Assembly: GCA_001949185.1 (NCBI GenBank)
Contig: BDGG01000001.1
Span: 3,365,324 to 3,429,323, forward strand
Source of the DNA: Ramazzottius varieornatus
Lineage: Eukaryota > Tardigrada > Eutardigrada > Parachela > Ramazzottiidae
Reading direction: 5' to 3'
Length of the DNA: 64,000 nucleotides
The translations under genes were made by a program, and so were the position numbers. Positions 42,152 through 54,127 of the stretch are shown one piece after another (positions within the stretch are counted from its first letter, which is position 1; every line of letters starts with the position of its first letter). A model generated the notes under the pieces. It was not told where the DNA came from. It saw nothing but the letters and a program-made list of their open reading frames with translations, and did no database searches.

Positions 42152-45100
42152 ATGTCCACTCCGGTGGTCGAAACGCCTTCTTGTGATATCCGTGGTTGGA
42201 AGTTGGAGACGGACAAGAGCGAAGGTTTCAAAGAAGATGCGAGAGCGTGTTCTCTTCCACCTCCAGCAAAGGTGCGCACAGTTCAACGTCGCTACGATCC
42301 CTGTTAGAACTTTGTGTCTGAATTTACAGAAACTATGGTTGGATCCCGAAGAGAAAGACCTGGCCGCGTTGAACGCCTACATCACAGAAATGTTGAAGAT
42401 TGAGAAGGGAGAAACTCTTATTGAACTTGGCCTTGACAATGTCCCGGGTACGCTGAATGTCAGGTTTTACCCTTCTACCACTCCGACTTGACTTGCGAAA
42501 AATTTTAATTCGAGACGGACCACTTATTGTTATTTTTGGCGTGGCAGAATGACATGGAAATTTTTCCGTAGGTGGATCTGATGGGTTTTATGAGCCGGAA
42601 ATGACGAAGGCACTCGAAACTTTACTGCTAGGTACGAAAAATATTTTGAAGGCTCATGTCAGAAGGCGGTGTGGATATTCTAAAGGTTTCTTTTCAGTCA
42701 GTCAGACAGCCGGTGCAACGTGCGTCTTCCAGCGTCAGAAATCGGTGAATGGTGCTCTGGTAAACACGTATCTTGTGCGGAGGATAGCTGAGGAAGAGGA
42801 CTTCCTGGAAGTCAGGTACGACAGCACAGAGTTTGTCTAACATCGACTAATCTGGCTGAAAACATTGCTTACGGACCACCTCATGTCGTTCGTTTCTCTG
42901 AAGAATTGCCGTTCTGGGGAACGTAGACGCCGGAAAGTCTACTTTGCTCGGGGTTCTTACTCACGGCGAGCTCGATAACGGACGCGGCTTAGCTCGCATG
43001 AAGCTCTTCAGGCATAAGCACGAACAGGAATCCGGACGGACTTCCTCCGTGGGGCACGACATTCTCGGGTTCGACGCTGACGGAAGTAAGTTGATGGATG
43101 GTGGTCACTCCTTAGTAGCTCTTACCTGGTGTTTCCTGAATTAGAACCCTGATGCTTCTAAACCAATTCGTTTGTGTTTGTAGAAATCGTCAACAAGTCC
43201 TTTGCACATGGTAGCGATCTCGACTGGGAGGCAATCTGCAAAAGCAGTTCCAAAGTTATTACGTTTATCGATTTGGCTGGACACGAAAAGTATCTTCCCT
43301 TTTCTGTTCGAAAGTCTCTGTGGTAGCCAAGTTTCAGATGTCTCGTCTGTCTTAGGTATTTGAAAACGACCATTTTCGGAATGACAGGACACTTGCCAGA
43401 CTTTTGCTTGTTAGTGGTAAGTTAGTCTAGTACACTCTCTGTCGTCAACACCCTTGAAAAAACAGTTTTTTTTCATCTATAAACGTCAGTACAACAAAGA
43501 AAAGAAGTGGAACATACTCAACGAATCAATCGAGACTGGTGATAAACAGACTTTCTTTGTGGTTGTCCATAGGTGGGCGCTAATGCTGGATTGGCTGGTA
43601 TGGTCAAGGAACACTTAGGTCTAACACTAGCGCTCGGCGTCCCCGTCTTCGTGGTAGTCACGAAGATCGATATGAGTCCCCCGAACGTCCTGCAAGAGAC
43701 ACTGCGGAACCTTCAGAAGCTGCTGAAGTCTCCGGGTAGCCGAAAGATCCCCATGATGGTTGGATCGGCCGACGACGTCGTAACTGCCGCGTCCAACTTT
43801 ACCTCCTCGAGGATATGTCCCATCTTCCAGCTGTCTTCCGTGACGGGAACGAACATGGATCTCCTGCACAAGTTTCTCAACCTTCTGTCTTCCCGCTATG
43901 AAGCTCATGAGAATGAACCGGCAGAGTTCATCATGGACGAAACCTACAGTGTGCCAGGAGTGGGGACAGTGGTTTCGGGGACGGTGCTGAAAGGTATCAT
44001 TCGTTTGAATGACACTCTAATGTTAGGTCCCGACCCTATGGGACACTTTCAAGCCATCGCAATAAGGTAACGCATCCCATTCCGCCCATGTACAGTCTGA
44101 GGGGGCCAAGTGACTACCATCTAAAATTGGGGCGTTCTGGACCGAGTTGTTGCCCCACGTCGAAACTAATGTTCCTTGGTTTAATATCCTTTTTGCCGCC
44201 TCCTGAAAGTTTACTGGTCAGATATTTGTTTACCGGAAGCTGAGACTGGTATGAAACCGGGCCTGATGAGAAGCGCAAGCTGTTGCCAACCTTCGCAGGT
44301 TCAGGGTCCATTTCAGTATTCATTTCTCAGTTATCTATTCAAGTCCCGCAATAGTCTTACAAGACTTGGAAAAATTCAGACAGGGACTGAGCTGCACAAA
44401 AAGTGGTCCAGAGCTTACAGCTACCGTTCAGAACAAGTACAACAATTTTTGCCGCAGAAGAGGGTCTCCTGGCAAAATGGCTAAATTTGATATTTTTTAT
44501 TTACTAGCCAAGTTTCGTTTTTTAGATTTTTTTATAGCACTCTGTTTCAAATGGTAGGTACTTGGTCCCCTCGCACTGTCGAAGTTTCCATATAGTGGTA
44601 CTACGGGATACAGTTTACATTGATGTTCAGGTCTATCCACCGAAAACGCATGCCGGTGTCTGTGGTACGGGGAGGCCAAGCAGCTTCCTTCGCTCTGAAA
44701 AAAGTATAACATTCTTCATTCTACAGCCAAGAATCTCATGGTTTCTTTTCCTTGAGTCGGTTAATGTCGCGTTTTTATAGATAAAACGAAATCAGCTGAG
44801 GAAAGGAATGGTGATGGTAGCACCTTCCCTCGATCCAAAAGCGTGCTGGGAATTTGAGGTACAGTATTACGATTCTGTAATTTCTGTTCAAAGATTCTTG
44901 ATCGAAGACATCGAGATGCATGACAGTGAATTTTTTAGACTGAAATCTTGATCTTACATCATCCTTCAACGCTACAATGTGGATACCAAGCCATGAGTAA
45001 GCGGTTATTTGCTCGAACGATTTAGAGAACACGTGTATGTGTAAGATGGTTTCCTCGTAGTTCATGCCGGAAGCTGTAGGCAGACCATCAGGATCCTCAG

Positions 45101-45389
45101 TATGTCCCAAGAGTGTCTCAGGACCGGAGACAAGGCCCTTGTGCGGTGTAGGTTCATCAAGATGCCGGAATACCTGCGACCGGGACAGCGGATGGTGTTA
45201 CGAGAAGGACGAACTAAGGCTGTCGGCAACATTAAGCAAGTGTTCCATGACGCTCCTTCCGGAAGCTTCGATCCTCACGCCCAGAACCAACAACGTTCAG
45301 GACAAGTGACGGGTAACAACGTCCTTAGGCCGGCCAACAACCACAACAACACAGGAAACGCCGCGAAAAGGAACACTCGGCTGAAATGA
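42152..45389 (+). CDS. GTPBP1: GTP-binding protein 1 (EF-Tu-like GTPase)
   Basis: Translational-type GTPase linked to mRNA turnover and ribosome rescue. Exons can be followed from ATG 42152 (exon 42152-42271) to TGA 45387-45389. The G domain has the P-loop [20 protein letters not shown], then [20 protein letters not shown], the G3 block [11 protein letters not shown], and the G4 block VVVTKIDM. Domain 2 starts at [15 protein letters not shown] and continues with [11 protein letters not shown] and [19 protein letters not shown]. Domain 3 has [20 protein letters not shown]. The tail is Asn/Gln-rich. The G3 block is interrupted by an intron inside the EKY codons (donor within CACGAAAA/GTATCT). 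An upstream ATG at 41940 with its own donor could be an alternative first exon, but joining it meets a stop or a weak acceptor. Confidence 0.95.
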
Positions 45390-46217
45390 CCGGTAAAGTG
45401 GTGTTAATTAATATTTACTCATGCTGGGAATCGAGTTTTGTTTTTCTTTGTTCGCCGGGAAGGATTTTTTCTTTTCGGAAGGTTTTGTCAGGTTTTACTC
45501 AGATGGCGACGTCTTTTATTTTGTTACAGCTGTACATTAGTTTTTACCATTGGAATTTCGAGGTGCGACAGCTGAATTAGATGGAGACTATGACATTTGT
45601 AGCTGGTACAACAGAGACAAACCTACGACCATTTTCCTGGCGAACTTTACGCAATACCAGACACAAAGAAGAAACACGGACTCTTTGTCGTCAGTTGCAA
45701 CGGTAGAGAACCCTGGTCTCTATTTGGATCCGCCAGGAGCTCCTCTTGTATCGTCCTGTGAGGGAGAATCAAATTCAGACGCACTACTCAGTAATCACTC
45801 AAGCGGGTAGTCTTGCTTGAGGGATTCAGTCCATCATCGTGATCTTGCGGGTAGAAACACGCTCGGGTATTTTCGTGAAGGGAACGCATTTTTAATTAGT
45901 GAGGACCAGCGACATGGAACCAGCGTTCGATGTCGTCCATCCCTCTGTAAATCTGTCGTCGTGCCGACATGTCACGAGGCAGATAGCTTACGATGACATG
46001 CCGGAGAGATTTGTTGTGACTTGCAAAAGTAAATTGGCCTCTAGTTTGTATATATTTCGGTCCGTCACTCTCCGGCCGAAAACATCGCAGCCATCAAAAC
46101 ACGATGGAAACTTCAGTCGGTTGATGAATAAAACTTTTCTCTCGTTCAGCGATAACCGAGGGACCCGAAATCAAACGCGCTGTATCTCATGGAAGCCCTG
46201 CTACGATTTTGATCGAA
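45390..46217. other. Intergenic region with a short unassigned frame
   Basis: An 86-codon frame with ATG (45550-45810) has no recognised motif and may lie in the GTPBP1 3' UTR. No repeats or RNA genes noticed. Confidence 0.35.
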
Positions 46218-49200
46218 ATGGGTTCCTTTCCCATTTCTGTCATTACTTTTATTTTACTGAATATTCGAGGAGGAAGTCCGCAGGTATATTTGCGACCCCA
46301 AGAATCGGATTTCCTTCGAGCAGCGGTGGACGCCCAGTTAGTAAAAATAGGTATGTTAGACCCTTTCTCTTCGTCTTATTTTGTTCTACTTTTCACAGAT
46401 CGGCTCTTGTTTTTAGGACTGGTCGTGAGGAGGTCACAGGAGTCCGCTTTTTTGGAGCAAGCTGTCCAGTTTGCTGTAGAAGACATCAACGCCTTGAAAC
46501 TAGGCCTTCTTTTCCGAGTGAACTTCATTCGAGTAGAAAGCGATGCTGATTGGATGGGATTGACAGACTTAAGTAAGAAGAAACCTTTACAGTTTACAGT
46601 TACAGTTTAGTAACGCATGCTTAGATTTCACTTCCGGGTAAATTTTAGCATGCCAGACCGCGGAGTCCGGCACAAAGATTCTGTTCCTTTCGGAGGACAA
46701 TCCCGTTCTTACGTCAGTATTCCACGCAGCATGTGACCGCCTTGACTTGATCTGCTTTGATAGTCTTCACAAAGCAGTGAGCGGCCCGTCCTCCTCCACT
46801 TTTTTTACCATACAACCGGATGCCACGGTACTTGCCAAAGCAACCATAGACCTGATGCAGAACCAAGGCATGAACCGAACAGCGGTCATCGTCGATGGAC
46901 CTGAAGGTACACCTAAAGATTTCTCTTGGTTTTCTCACCTATATTTTCTGGGGAAATTTTAGGGGTCGTTCTGTTGGACCAAGTGATATCTCGGGGAAGA
47001 CAGCGAAACATCACCTTCAGAGTATTCTTCAAAGATCACGACTCGTCATACCGTCCCGTGCTACGCCATCTCCGGTCGGAAGGTCAATCTACCTTCCTGG
47101 TCGCAGTTGATCTCTCCAACTACCCCGTCTTCATTCGAAATGTACGTAAAAATATTGAGCATTCAAAGCTTGGCCACACATCAACAAGATCACGAACTAT
47201 TTGACGAGACTTCTTCACGGCCAGTCACCATAATTCGGTGTCTCTGTTGTAGATGGCGGAACTGAATATGCATGACAAGCACTACACGTACCTGTTCATG
47301 GGTCTGGCAAGTCTCAACTTGGGCTGACTTCTGCGTTCAGTGGCGATATCATGGAATGTCATTCATTTTATGTGTAGAATATGTGGTTGCGTGATCTGAT
47401 CGATGTATCCTTCCTGGGTGTGAACCTGATGGCGTTCAGTCCACTAGATTTGACGAAACATGAGAACCCGGAAAAAATGTCCGAGATGCTGGCCTTCGCC
47501 GAAGCCCGTGGTGTTACCACCGATGGGTTCCACAAACGCATCAACACTATCCCGGTGAGTCCAGTGGTCTGTCGCATCACGGGGATATTCTGAAAGTTAC
47601 GTGGACCGTGCATGTGGACGTTTACTTTCAGACCCAAGCAGCATATCTGTACGATTCTCTGCACGTCCTCGCCAGAGCCTTGCAAGCCTTCCTACCGTTT
47701 CCGCAAGAATTCAACGAGCCGGTATCGTGCACCACGGCTTCAGGAACATCTTTTGGCACCAGTGTGCTGAATTACCTAAACACGGTACAGTCATGTTTCG
47801 CTCTTTGCAGTACTGTTGTTCACTAGCAGGCAAAAGTCAAGGTAGTAATTATAACATGCTCTTTCACCAGATTTCGTTCCATGGATTGACCGGCATGATA
47901 CGCATGTCACCAATTGGGCGTGAAGAGCATGGGCTCCATCTACTCAACTTGACCCAGGCTGGTTTGGAAGATGTACTGCAGCTCAACCATCTTATCAGAA
48001 TTTTTTCCTGTTTTTCTTTGACGCAGTTCTTTGTTTAGATTGGTGTATGGAATTCGAAAGGTGGGCTCTCCTTGACGAAGATCGAATTAGAACAAACCAC
48101 GGTTGCCACTAACGGTAAAACAGCTGACGGAACCGAAGATGATCCGCTTGTCGTGGTCTCCCTCTTGGTAAGTGTGAAAAAATCTCTGTTGACTGTATTT
48201 TATATTAACATGTAAAACGGATGATTAATGAACTTGTTGGTCGTAGCAAGAGCCGTTTCTCATGATAAAAGACGATGTGAAGAAGGCTCTTTTGGAGAAG
48301 AATCAAACATTGGCCAACGCCGACGTCACCGAAGAGCATGTCCATGGCTTTGTCATTGATCTGCTCGAAGCTATCAACAAAAACTTGTGGTCTCGGGGAG
48401 ACAAAGGCTTCACATACAAGCTGTACCTTGTTCCGGATAATCAATTCGGAATTCAGGATGCATCAGGGAAATGGAGCGGCATGGTTGCTGAAATCCTCAA
48501 TGGAGTAGGAAATTTCGAAACTCTGAACGCTTGATTGGATGGAATATTCATGAGCTTTTGTAATTTTTGTAACTTTACTGTAACTTTTTTTATTGATCAC
48601 GTCTACTCTTCAGAAAGCGGACTTGGCCGTCGCGGCGTTCACACTAACAGCTCAACGTGAAGCCGTCATATCCTTCACCAAGCCATTCATGACAGCGGGA
48701 ATTGGTATACTGTACCAGGCACCAAGAGGTTCCGCCCAGAACTTATTCGCCCTTATGAGATCTTTGTCAGCGGAGTTATGGTTCGCCTCCTTGACTGCGA
48801 CTGCCGTAGTCGCCATCTGCATGTGGGTCGTTGCGCGGTTTACACCTTTAGAATGGTCGAACCGACACATCTGTACCGGCATCGAAACCAAATTCGCGGT
48901 CAACATATTCAACCTGAGGAACAGCTTTTGGTTCGCCATGTGTAGCCTTATGATGCAAGGTAACTTCATCCTCTAATCTTTATGAGGCCGTGTTCATTTA
49001 GTGGTAGGCTACTAGGTCGTTGTGAAGATTATGATGAACCTGCGTTCATGAAAGCGATTATTTCCAACCCAGAGGTGGGTAGGTCATAACAACCCAAAAA
49101 TTGTTCACAAAGTCGAAAAATTATGAGATGAGTCATTTCAACCACGTTTCACCTAACCTCATCGTCAACTACCTCGACTTTGTGAACGCATCAGGGCCAG

Positions 49201-51947
49201 CAACCAGCGTAGCCAACCAATCCCATTATAAAGCGCTTACCACAGCTACTGTCCAAAAGAGGCTAGTAACTTTCAACCCAGCTTCCGGCTGCGACATCAG
49301 ACATCTCGAACATAAACTCTCTTTGTATCACTGGCTACTCCGTGAAAACTTTCCACTGTCAGAATGCAGTTTCTGGCTTCGTTTGGTATGAGAAAAGTGA
49401 GAGGTGGACCGTGGATGGAAAAAGGGACATCTCAACTCATCCTGCAGGGATTAGTTCCCATGCTGCTCCACTATGTCGTTCTCGAAAACTGGCTTCTCAC
49501 CGCTCAGCAGCTCTTGAGACCTTCCCAATGTTTTCATCGCCCGCAGCGGCTTCTCCATATAATGTAAACAGTACAGCTAAGGGAAGTCTTCGATACAGCT
49601 AAGGGAAGTCTTCGAAACCAAACGCGCCGTACGAGTTCTCAAATTACAACAGTCAGGGGGTAGCTAACCCAGTTGCCAATAATTCATTTTCGAACGCCAG
49701 TTGATCAAAATCAAGTAAGTCACTACGTGGTTGCTCATAATACCGTCTACCACACCAAGTAGCTTTTCTGCGTGTTCACAAAGTCTACGTTGTTCTTCAT
49801 AACGACCTCGTCACTCACAACGACCCAGTCGAGAAAATGAACACGGCCTGACACTCAGGCACCTTTTATTTAGTAGTATCTTACTAAGTTGTTATCAAGA
49901 TTACGAAAAACCTTTGTTTATAAAGGCGATTATGAAAAACCCAAAGGCGGGTATCAATAGATCATAACAACCCAAGAGGCGTTCACAAAGTCCAAAAATC
50001 ATGAATGAGTCATATCTACTTGATTTCGATTAACCTAGTCGCAAACTACGTTGACTTTATGAAGGCATCAAGTGAATAACTAGCGAAGTTTGTAATCCCC
50101 ATTATAAACTGCCTACCTGACCTACTAGCCAAAACAGGTTAGTAAGTTCTCCTACCCAACTTCGGATCCCTCGTTCAGAAGTAAGCTGCGACATCAGAAA
50201 TTTTGTGAGAAAATTTATTTTCGCTTTTTTAAATCTTCACTGACCAAGTAACGGTCTTAACTTCGGCAAAGATACAGAAGGCGACAGGTTCGCGAGCGGG
50301 ACGTTATGGCCAGCATGTACGTGGTAGTCTGACAGGATCATCATCAACCTCGCGGCCCTGCGCATTCTGGAGACGATTCCTCATCAGAACCGTTTAGTCT
50401 GACCTGCGACATCCTCGATGTCATAGGCAAAGCTGCAGATCCATTACGGATGACTGTATGCGATCTAGGTCTAGCAACACATGAAGGACAGTTTGTCGCA
50501 GAAGTTTAATACAACAAAGGCAAACATTTTGAAAATTAGCAGGTAGTCAACTCTAGTTAATAACCGAGACTTTATGAACGCTGGTTTTCCGAAATCAAGT
50601 AAGTTGTGTCTGGTTGTTCGTAATTCCGTCTACCACACCAACTAGCTTTTTCGCGCGTTCGCAAAGTCCACGTAGTTATTTATAACAACGTGGTCATTGA
50701 TAACAACCTAGTGAACTAAATGTAAGGTGCCTCATTATCTGCTAATACGATCTTTTTCCCCAGGTTGTGATATCAATCCACGAGCCATATCATCGAGAAT
50801 AATCGGAGGAACTTGGTGGTTCTATACGCTATTCCTGAGTAACCATTTCGTTGCGAAACTCGGTACAGTAAATATTTGCTGTAAATGGTTCTTGCGCTGT
50901 CAGGATGATCTGTACGTTTTACAGCCTCGGTTTTGACGGTGGAAAAGATGTCGGTGCCGTTTGCGACGGTGGACGAGCTCGTTCAACATCCGGAAATCAA
51001 ATACGGGTTTTTGTCTCATGGGTCGACATTCGAGTTCTTCCGGGTATGAAAGACTCTACACAGTAACCTAACCATTGATACACAGTATGTTATGGCGTTA
51101 TAGCTACCTGTTGTAGGATTCGAAGATTCCGATTTATCACGACATGTTTGTTCGAGTGAATAGCAGTTTCCCACCAGTGACCACACAGTCGTCGCTGGAA
51201 GGGATACAGCGGGTGATGAACGACAAGTACGCATACCTGATGGAATCAACCGAGATCGAGTACCTGGTCGAGCGTAACTGCAACGTCACCCAGATCGGTG
51301 GGACGCTGAACACCATCCAGTACGGTATAGGCACACCGAATGACTCTCCCTGGACCGAAAAGCTTTCCATGGCTATTCTGTACCTTGTTGAGAGTTCGGA
51401 CATTGCTGAAATGCAGCAAGAATGGTGGAAACGAGGAAGTGTCTGTGCCAAGGAAGAAAAGTCCACTGGGCCTTCTGCTATCAGTAATCGTAGTCCCCCC
51501 CCCCCCTTGTAATCCATGTGAGAACCTTCGATACTGACGGAAGCGTTTCTTTGTAGATAGTACTTTGGTCGGAGGTACCTTTCTCATACTCATAGTCGGT
51601 CTCGTTCTGGCAGTGTTGGCGGCTATCATTGAATTCGTGTGGAATGCACTCCATAACGCCCGGATCGACAAGGTACAATAAATAAGTGTATTCCGCGCCT
51701 CTTCTTGCATGCTTATGGTTGATACTGTACATGTTGGTCTTTCTAGACTGCACTGTGGAAGGAACTGACTTTAGAGCTGCGGTACGCTCTTCGATTTGGA
51801 GCGTCAGCTACGCGTCCGGTTCTACAGAAATTTTGCCGGACCTGTGGCGCAAGGACTCACTCGTTGGCTGCTGCTCAAATGCACGAACACAAAGATTACA
51901 CCCCGATGCTGTTTCTGGACGCTACTATTGACCCCCGAAATAAATAA
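46218..51947 (+). CDS. Kainate-type ionotropic glutamate receptor with an altered pore
   Basis: Ligand-gated cation channel subunit. From ATG 46218 (MGSFPISVITFILLNIRGG, signal peptide) to TAA 51945-51947. It has an N-terminal domain (EQAVQFAVEDINALKLG), S1 with LAVAAFTLTAQREAVISFTKPFM, M1 (LWFASLTATAVVAICMWVV), the pore helix NSFWFAMCSLMMQGCDINPR, M3, S2 with DKYAYLMESTEIEYLVERNC and IGTPNDSPW, and M4 (GGTFLILIVGLVLAVLAAI). The agonist-binding Thr and Arg (TLTAQRE) and the S2 Glu (LMESTE) are kept. Two positions are unusual: the Q/R site is Met (MMQGCD), and the SYTANLAAF motif reads HFVAKLASV before LTVEKM (exons 50764-50862 and 50925-51043). One intron uses a GC donor after 47310. The 1.8-kb intron 48961-50763 holds two inverted-repeat elements. 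Confidence 0.92.
48985..49849. mobile_element. Terminal-inverted-repeat element A in the glutamate receptor intron (865 bp)
   Basis: The left end AGGCCGTGTTCATTTAGTGG is matched by the right end read inward (AGGCCGTGTTCATTTTCTCG), with further shared blocks such as GGTCGTTGTGA. It resembles element B over its whole length in the same orientation. No coding potential recognised. Internal tandem duplication at 49572-49615. Confidence 0.75.
49572..49615. repeat. Two-copy 22-bp tandem repeat inside element A
   Basis: The unit TACAGCTAAGGGAAGTCTTC followed by GA occurs twice in a row. It is absent from element B at the corresponding place, so it arose after the two elements diverged. Confidence 0.8.
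49857..50732. mobile_element. Terminal-inverted-repeat element B, adjacent to A (876 bp)
   Basis: Ends AGGCACCTTTTATTTAGTAG (left) and AGGCACCTTACATTTAGTTC (right, read inward). Shared internal blocks with A include AACCCA with GGCGGGTA/GGTGGGTA, GTTCACAAAGTC, CTGCGACATCAG and CCGTCTACCACACCAA. Only seven bases separate it from A. Confidence 0.75.
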
Positions 51948-52281
51948 CGGCCAACTTTTACGCAGAAAAAACACAAGAGCAATAGTCGTTATGGCGAAGA
52001 TTCGATAATTAAACACCGTTAAACACTAACCGTATGTAGTGAGTGCCAGAATTTTTTTGTAGGTATGATACATAGTAAAAATAGAAGTTCACTGAAAGAC
52101 AACGGTGCCGAGAGTCAGCGTTTGAAATGCAAACAGTGCTGTTATAGGTATGCCTATTGTTCACTCAAGAACTGAAGGACACGAACCATCTCGCGGTATT
52201 GCGCGCATCAGATATGGATGAGGCGTTAGAGCTGCAAAAACTTCATTGAGTTTCAGGGTTTAGTAGGGAGAGGCGAAAGAG

Positions 52282-54127
52282 CTAGCTCATCTCACCTTCG
52301 CCATCGATGGGATCCATACAAGGTATCTCACCGCTCTCCGAGTGTATTGTGAACTTTTGAAGTATCGAGGCAAAGAACACAAAGATTTCGTGCCGGGCGA
52401 GTCCTTCACCGGGACACGCTCGTTTGCCCACCGAGAACGGCGCGATGTTCTCTGTTAAGGAATGGTCCACTCTTCCATCGGCTTTTAACAACCGTTCAGG
52501 CTTGAAAGCATCCCGGTCTTCCCAGAGCTTGGGGTCTCGCATACAATACCAGCTTAGACCAAAGACTGTAGTTTCTTTGGGTATGCTGTATCCTTCAAAC
52601 TCGACATCTTCCGTTGTCTTGTGCGGCATTAAAAAGGGACTGAAGAGGTAAGATTCGTAAGAAACCATGAAAGTCAGGAAATTATAGAGGTACAATTTTA
52701 CCCAAAATTGGCACATCGGAATATCTCGTGTATCGTGGCATCTGTATACGGAAGATTTATTTTGTCGGCGAACATTATGACTTTATGCGGTCCGCACACC
52801 TCATCGATCTCCGCCTGTACTTTGCGCTGTACTTCGGGGTAACGGATCATATACAGCATCGCCCATTGAAGCAAGATGGTTGTTGATTGAAACCCAGCTA
52901 TGGAAGAAGTTTAAACAGTGTTGGTTAAGGCACCCTTACGGTAGGTGGAAGGCGTCGAGCCCTTACCGGCATAAAGATCATACACATTCCGGACGAGTTG
53001 CTCCCCCGTGAAAATCCCTTCCTTGTCGGTCTCCTGTACTTTCAGAAACGCGTCGATGTAGTCTCGTGGGTTCTCTCGATCGAATGTGCTCTTGTGTTGC
53101 GCGACAAGTTCGTCCATAATTTTGAAGATTTTGTGGAAGCGGTTTTGGGTATCTTGAAAGCCACGTCTGAATGGCGGCACAAAGCGCAGCCAGGGGAAAA
53201 AGTCCAGCGTTGAGGCGTTACCCAGCTCTTGGAAGTTCAGCGCGATAATGTCCGCGCACTCGGTGAATCGTGGATCGTTGCACTGGAAGTCCGTGCTGAA
53301 GAGCAGGTAGGACATGATGTTCCCGACTGGTAAAGGAAGCACCATTTCGTAGATAAAGCTCAATATGGGGTATGCAGCATGGACACCTTACGTACATGCG
53401 TTGCAAAAGAACATGCGGTTGTCGATGGGCTTTCCTGCGGTTTGGCGAAAGGCCTCCAGGCCTTTATCGATCTCGTGGTAGATGTACTCTTCGACAATTG
53501 CTTTTCCAAATCCTGGTGGAAAACCCAGATACCATTCGATACCACACCCGAAAACTGTACTAGTTTGACGGGAAACGACCTACCGAATTCCCGAAGAGCC
53601 TGGATCGAAAAGTGGCGCTGTTCTTTCCATAAGTTGCCCTCTGACAGGACGGGACCTACAAAAAGCAAAAGTTTGAGCAGCGAATCTTTTTTTGTAGATC
53701 AGGGAGAGTATTCCACCGTACCGTTCTCGACCTTAACGCCCAGGTAGTGATCCGTTACTTTGGGTCGCCCCGCAAACCGAAGATCCCGGAAAGCTTTTCT
53801 GACCGAGTTGATGTCAGAAATGACCACAGTCAGGTCCGCTCCAAGATAACATGAATACAGTCCGCCGTACTTCTCGGCGAATTTCTCGAATGTGCGGAAT
53901 GGTTGAGTATGGTCGATCCCGATGGTACCCACCACCGGTAAAGGGAAAGGTCCCGGTGGCAGACGCCCACTGAAATACTGTGCAAGGATCGGCAGGTATT
54001 GATAGCAGATGGCAGCCACCAGCAGTATCGCAGCCACCGCGACTGCATACAAAAGACCCATGAAAACTTTACCGCCGATGTTACTTAATAACACAAGAGT
54101 CGAGGGAAAGACCGCCGGAAGTCTCAT
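52282..54127 (-). CDS. Cytochrome P450, clan 2 type
   Basis: Heme monooxygenase anchored in the ER. Read on the minus strand from ATG 54127 with the anchor helix LLYAVAVAAILLVAAICYQY, then the proline hinge RLPPGPFPLPVVGTIG. Exons include 54127-53722, 53655-53584 and 52639-52282, all in phase. The C helix shows WKEQRHFSIQALREFG, the I helix AGFQSTTILLQWAML, the ExxR motif HEIFRCANFG, and the heme-binding loop FSVGKRACPGE, so the axial Cys is present. The I-helix acid-alcohol pair is AGFQST, with Gln where many P450s have Glu or Asp. Upstream in-frame sequence up to 54553 could extend the N-terminus; I chose the ATG nearest the anchor. Substrate unknown. Confidence 0.92.

Noticed and set aside
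49660..49710. Possible palindrome copy inside element A
   Set aside because: GCCAATAATTCATTTTCGAACGCC is similar to the loop, but arms do not pair; likely coincidence or a very old copy.
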